From NCBI GenBank assembly GCA_020741375.1, contig DYZF01000161.1, forward strand, positions 1-6,713: DNA of 6,713 bases, given 5' to 3'. The notes under the pieces are model-generated. The model searched no databases and was not told the DNA's origin. It saw only the letters and a list, made by a program, of their open reading frames with translations. This DNA is from Tessaracoccus flavescens. GTDB taxonomy: Bacteria > Actinomycetota > Actinomycetes > Propionibacteriales > Propionibacteriaceae. Shown in pieces: positions 1-5,980 of the stretch (position 1 is its first letter; every line of letters begins with the position of its first letter). The position numbers were made by a program, and so were the translations under genes.

Positions 1-2
1 CG

Positions 3-43
3 CCCTGAGGTTCTCGAAGGGGTGCCGCGAAGCGGCCTCGAAG
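3..43. repeat. Short intergenic repeat-like element with hairpin at left edge
   Basis: Bases 3-21 read CCCTGAG-N5-CGAAGGG (N5 being GTTCT). This resembles the CCCTGAGCCTGTCGAAGGG-type dispersed intergenic repeats I remember from many high-GC actinobacteria. It is followed by a perfect 5-bp hairpin, GCCGC (24-28) / GCGGC (32-36) with a GAA loop, and the heptamer CTCGAAG occurs on each side (13-19 and 37-43). No coding frame is supported here: the first frame stops at 46-48. The match to a dispersed family rests on memory and only one copy is visible, so it may be an ordinary 3' hairpin of the gene to the left. Confidence 0.35.
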
Positions 44-100
44 CCTAAGAAGCGCAACCTGACAAGCAGAAACACCCCCAGATCGACCAACCGAACCGAT

Positions 101-104
101 GGAG
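101..104 (+). promoter_or_regulatory. Ribosome-binding site that selects the ATG at 113
   Basis: GGAG lies 8 nt before the ATG at 113 but only 2 nt before the in-frame ATG at 107. The normal Shine-Dalgarno spacing therefore favours the second ATG and trims two residues from the longest reading frame. Confidence 0.6.
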
Positions 105-112
105 ACATGACC

Positions 113-1747
113 ATGACCCCCAAGAAGATTCTCGCCACCCTGTCCTCGCTCGCCGTCGGCGCGTTGCTTGTGGGCTGCGGCGCCACCGGCGTCGAGTCGA
201 CGGCCGCCGCCGGGACCACCTCCTCCTCGACCGCGACCACGGACACCACCTCGGCGACCGTCACCGCCGCGACCACCGTCGACGGCGCCGCCCTGACAGT
301 CGACACCGCCCGGGCCGCCAACGCCACCCCCGACGCCGCCGACACGTCGTGGGACGAGGCGTCCGCCACCACGATCACGCTCAGCGGCAGCACCGCGACC
401 GTCGACGGCGCAGGCGTCACCGTCGACGGCGACACCGTCACCGTCACCGCCGGCGGCACCTACGTGCTCACCGGCTCCCTCGACGGCCAGGTGGTGGTGG
501 ACTCGGCCTCCGACGACGAGGTGAAGCTCGTCCTCTCCGGCGCCGCGATCACCTCCGGCACCGGCCCGGCCCTCACGTTCGCCGACGCCGGGGAGGCCGT
601 CGTCGTCCTGGCCGACGGCACCAGCAACTCGCTCACGGATGCCGCCACCTACTCGGACACCTCCGATGAGGCACCCAGCGCCGCCCTCTACTCCACGGCG
701 GATCTGACCATCGGAGGCGAGGGGGCGCTGAGCGTCACCGGCAACAACCTCGACGGCATTGCCGGCACCGACGGACTGGTGATCTCCGGCGGCACGATCG
801 ACGTCACCGCCGTCGACGACGGTATCCGTGGCAAGGATCACCTCGCCATCACCGGCGGCACGGTCACCGTCGAGGCGGGCGGGGACGCGCTGAAGTCCAC
901 CAACGACACCGAGGCCGACTCCGGATTCATCGACATCTCCGGCGGCACGCTCGCCCTCGCCGCGGGCACCGACGGCTTCGACGCCGCCACCGACCTGATC
1001 GTCTCGGGGGGAGCCATCACCGTCGACGCCGCTGACGACGGCCTCCACGCAGAGCTCAGCCTCGTCATCGGCGACGGCGAGATCACCGTGACCCGCTCCT
1101 ACGAGGGGCTGGAGGCGCAGTACATCGCCGTCACCGGCGGCACCGTCGACGTGACCGCGGAGGACGACGGGCTCAACGTGTCGGCAGCCGCCACGGCCAC
1201 GTCCACCGACGCCGCCGCAGACCCCAGGCAGATGGGCGGCGGTCCGGGCGGGGGGATGGACGCCATCGACGGCCTGGCCCTGGTCACCGGAGGCACACTC
1301 ACCATCGACGCCGGCGGCGACGGGTTCGACTCCAACGGCAACGCCGAGATCACCGGCGGCACCGTGATCGTCAACGGCCCCCTGAACGACGGCAACGGGG
1401 CGCTGGACGTCAACGGCACCTTCACCGTCAGCGGCGGCACGCTCATCGCGGTGGGCTCCTCCGGCATGGCCGACACGCCGGACGCGGACTCGGCCCAGGG
1501 ATGGGTGCAGGCGACGGTGTCGGGCTCTGCGGGCTCCACGATCCAGATCGGCAACGGCTCCTCGGTGCTGGCCGAGTTCACCGCCGCGAAGGCCTTCTCC
1601 AACGTGGTCTACTCCGGCGAGGCGGTCAGCAGCGGCCAGGAGTACACCGTCACCGTCGACGGCCGGGCCACGACGGCGACCGCGGGCACCGCGACCGCCG
1701 GAGGCATGGGTGGGATGGGCGGCGGCGGAGGCCGCCCCAACCGCTGA
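113..1747 (+). CDS. Beta-helix carbohydrate-binding lipoprotein (Cthe_2159/DUF4353 type)
   Basis: A 544-residue surface lipoprotein. Residues 1-22 form a lipoprotein signal peptide (K4 K5, hydrophobic 6-20, lipobox LVGC, Cys22). A Thr/Ser/Ala-rich tether runs to about residue 65. The domain that follows contains about nine tandem repeats of roughly 21 residues between about 223 and 450, with the pattern (I/V)-S/T-GG-T-(I/V)-x-V-x-A-x-DDG-(L/I/F), as expected for coils of a right-handed parallel beta-helix. This pattern is typical of the Cthe_2159 carbohydrate-binding family, whose founder binds cellulose and acidic sugars and holds calcium; ligand and metal binding here are inferred. A Met/Gly loop (about 370-386) interrupts the repeats, and the C-terminus is another Gly/Met tail ending RPNR. 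CotH-kinase or VTC polyphosphate polymerase genes, often near such proteins, are absent downstream. The gene converges on the DUF808 remnant with a 25-nt gap. No -35/-10 pair is convincing. Confidence 0.85.
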   Translation: MTPKKILATLSSLAVGALLVGCGATGVESTAAAGTTSSSTATTDTTSATVTAATTVDGAALTVDTARAANATPDAADTSWDEASATTITLSGSTATVDGAGVTVDGDTVTVTAGGTYVLTGSLDGQVVVDSASDDEVKLVLSGAAITSGTGPALTFADAGEAVVVLADGTSNSLTDAATYSDTSDEAPSAALYSTADLTIGGEGALSVTGNNLDGIAGTDGLVISGGTIDVTAVDDGIRGKDHLAITGGTVTVEAGGDALKSTNDTEADSGFIDISGGTLALAAGTDGFDAATDLIVSGGAITVDAADDGLHAELSLVIGDGEITVTRSYEGLEAQYIAVTGGTVDVTAEDDGLNVSAAATATSTDAAADPRQMGGGPGGGMDAIDGLALVTGGTLTIDAGGDGFDSNGNAEITGGTVIVNGPLNDGNGALDVNGTFTVSGGTLIAVGSSGMADTPDADSAQGWVQATVSGSAGSTIQIGNGSSVLAEFTAAKAFSNVVYSGEAVSSGQEYTVTVDGRATTATAGTATAGGMGGMGGGGGRPNR

Positions 1748-1772
1748 CCCCTACCCGCTGGCTGCTGGAAGG

Positions 1773-2400
1773 TCAGTGCGCCGCGACCTTCTTCTTCCGC
1801 GGGATCACGTGCATGATCGCCACGGCGATCGCGCCGGCCACCAGGCCGAGCACCGCGGAGGCGAGCGTGTTCACCAACCAGCCGACGAAGCCGCCCGCCG
1901 CCTCGGCGGCCAGCACCTCCCAGTGGTGAACGAAGTCGTAGATGACCGGCCAGCCCAGGTCGTTGATGCCCACCAGGAGGATGTGGCCACCCACCCACAG
2001 CATGGCCGCGATCCCCACCGTCGACAGCACCTTCATCACGATCGGCATCGCCTTGACCAGGCCCTCGCCGAGGCGGCTCGTCGGCGGGTTCGCGGCCAGC
2101 CGCAGCCCGACGTCGTCCATCTTCACGATCAGCGCGACCGCCCCGTACACCAGCGCCGTGATGCCGATGGCCACCACCACCAGGGCAGGAACTGGCTGAG
2201 CAGGAGGATGACCGGCAGGATGAAGAGCAGCTTGTTGCGGATGGATCCCTTGGCGATCTTCCAGATCACCGGCAGCTCGCGGTCCGGGGTGAAGCCGTGC
2301 ACACGTACCGGGGGGTCACGGCCGCGTCGTCGACCACCACGCCCACCGCCTTCGTGGAGGCCTTCCCGGCCGCCGCGGCGATGTCGTCCTCAAGTAGCCA
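1773..2400 (-). pseudogene. Decayed DUF808 (YedI-like) inner membrane protein gene
   Basis: Three DUF808 pieces can be read in order on the minus strand. From 2400 down to 2302 one frame gives EDDIAAAAGKASTKAVGV and continues to DDAAVTPRYV. An extra TG at about 2301-2300 shifts the frame, after which the normal continuation HGFTPDRELPVIWKIAKGS, then IRNKLLFILPVILLLSQFLPW, is read down to about 2184. At 2184-2180 the text jumps, in a third frame, to VVVAIGITALVYGAVALIV and stays intact to the stop at 1773, including two further hydrophobic segments and a basic KKK tail. Family members are about 300 residues; roughly 209 codons remain. The start codon with the first ~15-25 residues and a central block of about 70-85 residues are missing. 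No SD precedes the GTG at 2180, so the 135-residue C-terminal piece is probably not made. DUF808 function is unknown. The frameshift alone could be a sequence error; the internal loss could not easily be. Confidence 0.85.
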
Positions 2401-2449
2401 CCACCAGAGCGCAGTGGAAACGCGCAGGTGAGGGCGGGTTTGGAGCGGG

Positions 2450-3448
2450 TCACCCGAGCAGCGACAGCACGCCCGCCTCGAGCCCGGTCTGCCGAGCCTG
2501 CGCAGACGAGTACCGCTTCGTCGCCGCCTCGCCGATCGTGGAGCCCGACTCGTACGCGTCGAGGATCCGCGGATCGATGTAGGAGTTGCGGGCGATGGTG
2601 GGGGTGTTGCCCAGGTAGGCCGCGACCTCCGTCGTCGCCTGCTTGATCGCACGCTTCCGCGACGCGCCGCTGTCGCCCGGCTCGTCGGTGGTGGCGAGCA
2701 CCTCCGCGGCGATGACGGTGGCGTGCCAGGTGCGGAAATCCTTGGCGGTCAGATTCCCGCCGAACAGGTCTGACAGGTAGGCGTTGACGTCGGCGGAGCT
2801 GAGATCGCGCCACGTGGAGCCGTCGCGGTACGCGAGGAGGCGGTCGCCGTCGGCGCGACGCTTGCGCATGACGTCGAGCGACGCGATGGCGTCCTTGTCG
2901 TCCACCGCGATGGTGTGGCTGATGCCGGACTTACCGACGAAGGAGAACACCAACTCGCCGCGGCGGCTGCGGACGTGCTGGCGCTCGAGTGTGGTGAGGC
3001 CGAACGAGCCGTGGGCGTCGGTGTAGGCGTCGTTGCCGATGCGGAAGTAGCCGACGTCGAGGAGGCGGACGGCTGTCGCGGCGGCGCGCTCCAGCGGCAT
3101 GCCGTCGAGGCGCAGATCCTTCGTGATCCGCCGTCGAGCGGTTGGCAGCATCTCCGCGGCTTGCGTGACGCGCTCGAACTTGGAGCGGTCGCGGCGCTTG
3201 CGCCAATCCGGGTGGTAGAGGTACTGCCGGCGGCCGGCGTCGTCGGTGCCGACGGCCTGCAGATGGCCGTTGGGGTACGGGCAGACCCACACGTCGGTCC
3301 ACGCCGGCGGGATGGCGAGCGATTTGATGCGCTCCACCTCGTCCTTCGGCAGGACGTCGCCGTCCGCGTCCACATAGCTGAATCCGGTGCCCCGCTTGAC
3401 GCGGGCAAAGCCGGGTTGACGAGCGCTAACGCGGCGAAGTCGGGCCAT
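2450..3448 (-). CDS. Bacterial type IB DNA topoisomerase
   Basis: A complete 332-residue topoisomerase IB of the small bacterial/poxvirus-like class, which nicks one strand, forms a 3'-phosphotyrosyl bond and relaxes supercoils of either sign without ATP. The N-terminal domain (about 1-85) contains the IPPAW-x3-WVCPYPNGHLQAVG-x6-RQYLYHP stretch typical of the family. The catalytic domain shows all five expected residues: Arg136 (GYFRIGN), Lys173 (VGKSG), Arg239 and His242 (KDFRTWHAT), and the nucleophile Tyr290 (RNSYIDP). Length and motif order are normal, so it should be active. The ATG at 3448 is chosen because the domain begins directly after it. There is no Shine-Dalgarno sequence, but a TAGAGT box sits 6 nt upstream, as for leaderless mRNAs. 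It points away from the spermidine-synthase-like gene and runs toward the DUF808 remnant, whose recognisable 5' end is about 50 nt beyond the stop. In bacteria this enzyme is accessory to topA and gyrase. Confidence 0.95.
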   Translation of the reverse strand: MARLRRVSARQPGFARVKRGTGFSYVDADGDVLPKDEVERIKSLAIPPAWTDVWVCPYPNGHLQAVGTDDAGRRQYLYHPDWRKRRDRSKFERVTQAAEMLPTARRRITKDLRLDGMPLERAAATAVRLLDVGYFRIGNDAYTDAHGSFGLTTLERQHVRSRRGELVFSFVGKSGISHTIAVDDKDAIASLDVMRKRRADGDRLLAYRDGSTWRDLSSADVNAYLSDLFGGNLTAKDFRTWHATVIAAEVLATTDEPGDSGASRKRAIKQATTEVAAYLGNTPTIARNSYIDPRILDAYESGSTIGEAATKRYSSAQARQTGLEAGVLSLLG

Positions 3449-3454
3449 GGGCTG

Positions 3455-3460
3455 ACTCTA
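3455..3460 (-). promoter_or_regulatory. -10 box (TAGAGT) of a leaderless topoisomerase IB promoter
   Basis: On the minus strand TAGAGT matches the TANNNT -10 consensus and is followed by 6 nt (CAGCCC) and then the ATG at 3448. Transcription would begin at or next to the A of the start codon. No clear -35 is visible. Confidence 0.55.
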
Positions 3461-3479
3461 GGGTTTTTCCCCTCTCGAT

Positions 3480-3533
3480 TGGGAAATCAGCGAAAAGTGG
3501 TCTGAGACACCCCGTCGAGCGGCAATTTTCCCA
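3480..3533. repeat. Inverted repeat between divergent promoters
   Basis: TGGGAAAT (3480-3487) is answered by ATTTTCCCA (3525-3533), an inverted pair with one extra T, separated by 37 bp. Each arm lies just upstream of one of the two divergent -10 boxes, in or near the -35 zone. It could be a paired operator for a shared regulator or a chance match; no regulator gene is present in the window. Confidence 0.3.
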
Positions 3534-3546
3534 GACGTTTGCTGGC

Positions 3547-3552
3547 TAGGCT
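3547..3552 (+). promoter_or_regulatory. -10 box (TAGGCT) of a leaderless promoter
   Basis: TAGGCT matches TANNNT and is followed by 7 nt and then the ATG at 3560. There is no usable Shine-Dalgarno (the AGG touches the ATG), so a leaderless start fits. This also argues against the upstream in-frame TTG at 3539, which would lie before the -10 box. Confidence 0.6.
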
Positions 3553-3559
3553 CGGCAGG

Positions 3560-4366
3560 ATGAACGACCGTTTGGAGCCCGATTCTCAAGTCAAAGGCGC
3601 GTTCTGGGTGCGCTTCGGGCTCACCCAGCAGTCGTGGGTGGACCCGGCGCGGCCAGACTTCCTGGCCTTCGAGTACGTGCAGCACGTGGCGATGGTGCTC
3701 GACCACACCGTCCTGGACGCGCCCGCCGAGCGGCGCCTGCGGCTCGTGCACATCGGCGGGGCGGGCATGAGCATTCCGCGCTGGGTGGAGTGGCGCCGCC
3801 CCGCGACCGCGCAGGTGGTCTGCGAGCCCGACGTGGCGCTGACGAACGAGGTGCGGCGCAAGATTCCGCTGCCCCCGCGCTCCGGGATCAAGGTGCGCGA
3901 CGTCGACGGTCGCGCTGGGCTGGCGGCCATGTCGACGGAGTGGGCCGACGTGATCATCGTCGATGCCTTCGACGGCGCCCAAGTGCCCGGCGACCTTGTC
4001 ACCCGCGAATGCCTCGACGACATCCGCCGCGTGCTGCGGGAGGAGGCCGTCGTGATCTTCAACGTCACCGACCGCGCGCCGTTCGATTGGGCCAAGCGCC
4101 TCGCCGCCGGCCTTGCGGAGCGGTGGCCGAGGCTGCTCATCGGCATGGAGCCGGTGGTGGCGAAGGGGAAGCGGTTCGGCAACCTCCTGCTGGTGGCGTC
4201 CGACGCGGCGCCGGATGTGCGCGGCATCGAACGCGAATCGCGGAAGCTCCCGACCGGGTACCGCTGGCTGTCAGGCCGCGAAGCTCACGCCTGGCCCGGG
4301 GGAGCCGAGCCGTTCAACGACGGCGAAGAGTCCGCGTCGCCCGGTCCCAAGGGAGTCGGCTGGTAG
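3560..4366 (+). CDS. Spermidine-synthase-like Rossmann-fold (SAM-dependent) protein
   Basis: A 268-residue soluble protein of the spermidine synthase/methyltransferase fold. Motif I is LVHIGGAGMSIPRW (62-75), where true SpeE has a GGGDG-type loop. The ribose-binding acid after strand 2 is in VCEPD (87-91). The motif holding the SpeE catalytic Asp appears as DVIIVDAFDG (130-139), with FNVTD (167-171) and GKRFGNLLLVAS (203-214) as later strands. The fold and a nucleoside cofactor of the SAM or decarboxylated-SAM kind are well supported. The substrate is not: polyamine-binding residues cannot be recognised, the N-terminal beta domain looks reduced, and no speD or other polyamine gene is nearby. 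Many actinobacteria annotate such proteins as spermidine synthase or fused-MFS spermidine-synthase homologues. The start is set by the leaderless promoter. The 3' end meets nadE tail to tail with one base between the stop codons. Confidence 0.8.
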   Translation: MNDRLEPDSQVKGAFWVRFGLTQQSWVDPARPDFLAFEYVQHVAMVLDHTVLDAPAERRLRLVHIGGAGMSIPRWVEWRRPATAQVVCEPDVALTNEVRRKIPLPPRSGIKVRDVDGRAGLAAMSTEWADVIIVDAFDGAQVPGDLVTRECLDDIRRVLREEAVVIFNVTDRAPFDWAKRLAAGLAERWPRLLIGMEPVVAKGKRFGNLLLVASDAAPDVRGIERESRKLPTGYRWLSGREAHAWPGGAEPFNDGEESASPGPKGVGW

Positions 4367-4367
4367 A

Positions 4368-5204
4368 TCAGCTGGGGTAGGAATCGCGCCACCAAGAGTC
4401 GTGGATCGTCACCGGGACGGTGCGCTTGTGGCGCGACCTCCACCACACCTGCTCGATCCGCTCCGCGGCCGCCTCCGGCACGTCGCGACCCTCGAGGTAG
4501 TCGTCGATGTCGTCGTACTTGAGGCCCAACTCCACCTCGTCGGGCTGTCCCGCCTTGTCGTCGAGCAGGTCGGCCGTGGGCACCTTCGCCCACAGACGCT
4601 CCGGCGCGCCCAAGTGCTGCAGCAGTTGCCGGTTCTGGCGCTTGTTCAGGCCGAACAGCGGCAGGATGTCGGCGCCGCCGTCGCCGAACTTGGTGAAGAA
4701 CCCCATGACGGATTCGGCGCCGTGGTCGGTGCCGATGACGAGCAGGCCGTGGTCGCCGCCGACGGCGTACTGCGCCACCATGCGGAGGCGGGCTTTGACG
4801 TTGCCCTTGTTGAAATCGGTGATCTCGGCGCCCATGGATTCGTCGTACTGGGCTTCGAACGCGTCGACGGCGTCGCCGATGTTGAATGTCACCTCGCGGT
4901 CGGCCGCGACGAAATCCATCGCCGCCTGCGCATCGCTCTCGTCCTGCTGGACCCGGTAGGGGAGTCGCATCGCGACGAAAGTGGCGTCGCCGCCGTCGGC
5001 CCGCACCCGCTCCACGGCCATCTGCGCTAGCCGGCCCGCCAGCGTGGAATCGACGCCGCCCGAGATACCCAGCACGAATCCCTTGGTGTGCGTGGCGGCG
5101 AGGTAATCGGCCAGGAACTGGACGCGCTGCTCCACTTCGACCGCCGGGTCGATGGTGGGCTTGACGCCGAACTCTTCGGTGATGAGCTGCTGGATGGGTC
5201 GCAT
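4368..5204 (-). CDS. nadE: Ammonia-dependent NAD+ synthetase
   Basis: A 278-residue NadE, catalysing ATP-dependent amidation of nicotinate adenine dinucleotide to NAD+, the last step of NAD synthesis, in the cytosol. The ATP-pyrophosphatase P-loop is SGGVDST (48-54) within [26 protein letters not shown] (137-142), the [20 protein letters not shown] block (158-177) and ADILPL (178-183) are characteristic, as are the C-terminal WWRSRHKR and [10 protein letters not shown] segments. There is no N-terminal glutaminase (nitrilase) domain, so free ammonia is the expected nitrogen donor. Length is normal for this class. The ATG at 5204 is chosen because family homology ([17 protein letters not shown]) starts right there; extending upstream would run into the cueP promoter region. 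A weak AGGGAA 10 nt upstream may act as Shine-Dalgarno. It is divergent from cueP. Confidence 0.96.
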   Translation of the reverse strand: MRPIQQLITEEFGVKPTIDPAVEVEQRVQFLADYLAATHTKGFVLGISGGVDSTLAGRLAQMAVERVRADGGDATFVAMRLPYRVQQDESDAQAAMDFVAADREVTFNIGDAVDAFEAQYDESMGAEITDFNKGNVKARLRMVAQYAVGGDHGLLVIGTDHGAESVMGFFTKFGDGGADILPLFGLNKRQNRQLLQHLGAPERLWAKVPTADLLDDKAGQPDEVELGLKYDDIDDYLEGRDVPEAAAERIEQVWWRSRHKRTVPVTIHDSWWRDSYPS

Positions 5205-5210
5205 GAAGCC

Positions 5211-5229
5211 ATTGTTCCCTATCGTTCCC
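5211..5229 (-). repeat. Tandem 9-bp direct repeat just upstream of nadE
   Basis: Read toward nadE, GGGAACGAT (5229-5221) and GGGAACAAT (5219-5211) stand in tandem at a 10-bp period, one helical turn, ending 6 nt before the start codon. They could be a regulator site or affect translation initiation. They do not look like the NrtR palindrome known for NAD genes in some bacteria, as far as I can recall it. Confidence 0.35.
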
Positions 5230-5304
5230 ACGCGCCGCGGAATTAACCGACCCCGCCCCTTGATCTCGTGGGATGCGGTGGCACTCTTGGTCGCATCACT
5301 TCTA

Positions 5305-5319
5305 TACCCCCCGGAGGTA
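5305..5319 (+). promoter_or_regulatory. Candidate copper-responsive (CsoR-like) palindrome before cueP
   Basis: TACCCCCCGGAGGTA is a near-perfect palindrome (TACC-N7-GGTA, with most of the inner C/G positions also paired). It overlaps a TATACC -10-like hexamer (5303-5308) and the GGAGG ribosome-binding site. CsoR-family copper repressors use C-run/G-run palindromes ending in TACC/GGTA, so the form and the downstream copper gene agree. The right half doubles as the Shine-Dalgarno, which weakens the case. No csoR gene lies in the window. Confidence 0.35.
5313..5317 (+). promoter_or_regulatory. Ribosome-binding site of cueP
   Basis: GGAGG is 5 nt before the GTG at 5323 and fixes that codon as the start, well downstream of the longest possible frame, which begins at 5152 inside nadE. 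Confidence 0.8.
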
Positions 5320-5322
5320 ACC

Positions 5323-5922
5323 GTGAATCGTCGGCTCGCAGCCATCATCCTCCTTCCGCTCCTGCCCCTCGGAGCCCTCACCGCCTGCTCGACGCGGACC
5401 ACGCCAAGCACCGCCCCCACCACGTCGTCCGCCGCGACCTCCGTCGCCGACGACTCCCTCGTCCAGGCGTTGGGAATGGAGGGGAAGTCTGGCCGCGAGA
5501 TCGTCGAGGCCCTCGATCAGGTTCCGTCGCAGCGCCCCCTGCCGATCATGGGATCGGTCCGCTACGACCAGATCGTCCTCACCGACGGCACCGTCGAGGA
5601 GACTGTGCCGATCGACGGCGACGAGTTCTACATCTCGCTCGCCCCGTACGAAACCTCCACCCACGAGTGCTACTTCCACAACGTCGGCACCTGCCGCGGC
5701 GAGCTGGCTGACACCGACGTGCACGTCATCATCACCACCGACGACGGCGAGGTGCTCGTCGACGAGGACGCCACCACCTACGCCAACGGGTTCGTCGGGT
5801 TCTGGATCCCCAAGGATGTCGCGGGAACCATCGAGGTGACGAGGGATGGCAAGAAGGCGGTCAGCCCGTTCTCCTCGGATGCCGACGGCGCCACCTGCGT
5901 CACCACCCTGCCGCTCACCTGA
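5323..5922 (+). CDS. cueP: CueP family copper-binding lipoprotein
   Basis: A 199-residue lipoprotein starting at GTG. A signal peptide (R3 R4, hydrophobic 6-19) ends in lipobox LTAC with Cys22, followed by a Thr/Ser/Ala linker to about residue 41. The rest is CueP-like: [22 protein letters not shown] at the N-terminal side (44-65), then [15 protein letters not shown] (115-128), [16 protein letters not shown] (133-148), [11 protein letters not shown] (155-165) and a final [10 protein letters not shown]. Three cysteines remain in the mature domain: 116, 124 and 192. Their spacings (8 and 68) equal those I recall for the copper-site cysteines 96, 104 and 172 of Salmonella CueP, a periplasmic protein that sequesters Cu and supplies it to periplasmic partners such as SodC. 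Here the protein should be anchored on the outer face of the membrane. No other copper gene is visible nearby. The candidate palindrome at 5305-5319 suggests copper control. A GC hairpin follows the stop codon. Confidence 0.93.
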   Translation: MNRRLAAIILLPLLPLGALTACSTRTTPSTAPTTSSAATSVADDSLVQALGMEGKSGREIVEALDQVPSQRPLPIMGSVRYDQIVLTDGTVEETVPIDGDEFYISLAPYETSTHECYFHNVGTCRGELADTDVHVIITTDDGEVLVDEDATTYANGFVGFWIPKDVAGTIEVTRDGKKAVSPFSSDADGATCVTTLPLT

Positions 5923-5937
5923 GCCTCGCCCCAACCG

Positions 5938-5960
5938 CCCGGCCCCGTTGAGGGGCCGGG
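5938..5960 (+). terminator. GC-rich hairpin after cueP, probable terminator
   Basis: A perfect 9-bp stem, CCCGGCCCC (5938-5946) / GGGGCCGGG (5952-5960), has a GTTGA loop and starts 15 nt after the cueP stop. An outer GCCTC (5923-5927) / GAGGC (5963-5967) pair could extend it with internal unpaired bases. There is no U-tract, which is usual for terminators in high-GC actinobacteria. Its 3' arm occupies the -35 zone of the next promoter. Confidence 0.65.
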
Positions 5961-5974
5961 GTGAGGCGGGCCGC

Positions 5975-5980
5975 TAGACT
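5975..5980 (+). promoter_or_regulatory. -10 box (TAGACT) of a leaderless promoter
   Basis: TAGACT fits TANNNT and is followed by 6 nt (CGCCGA) and then the ATG at 5987. No Shine-Dalgarno precedes the ATG. The -35 zone falls inside the GC hairpin and has no recognisable hexamer. Confidence 0.6.

Noticed and set aside
1..48. Possible C-terminal end of an upstream gene (frame 1, stop at 46-48)
   Set aside because: Only 15 residues are visible with no recognisable family; the repeat-like sequence is an equally good explanation.
59..86. CTGACA as a -35 box for the lipoprotein gene
   Set aside because: No TANNNT -10 is found at the right spacing.
1748..1772. Bidirectional terminator between the lipoprotein gene and the DUF808 remnant
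   Set aside because: No stable stem can be drawn in this 25-nt gap.
1710..2582. 290-residue open frame on the + strand across the DUF808 region
   Set aside because: His/Arg/Asp-rich, low-complexity translation with no family resemblance; it is antisense to clear DUF808 segments and open only because of GC-biased codons.
2915..3505. 196-residue + strand frame opposite topoisomerase IB
   Set aside because: Mirror frame of a gene with all catalytic residues; composition (AAADVLALE, VGVGVGVV) is typical antisense filler, and it runs through the divergent promoter region.
3539..3559. Seven-residue upstream extension of the spermidine-synthase-like gene from TTG
   Set aside because: It contains the -10 box that precedes the ATG, and it has no Shine-Dalgarno.
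4359..4375. GCTG/CAGC hairpin at the convergent stops as a terminator
   Set aside because: Only four base pairs and no T-run; too weak to call.
4113..5030. 305-residue + strand frame spanning the end of the spermidine-synthase-like gene and most of nadE
   Set aside because: Overlaps two well-supported genes, begins inside one of them, and shows no motif or ribosome-binding site.
5205..5423. Longer nadE start giving 351 residues
   Set aside because: The added 73 residues are Arg/Gly/Ser-rich, unrelated to NadE, and cross the divergent cueP promoter and start.
5302..5934. 210-residue - strand frame opposite cueP
   Set aside because: Gly/Val/Asp-rich antisense of a recognised protein; no start signal.
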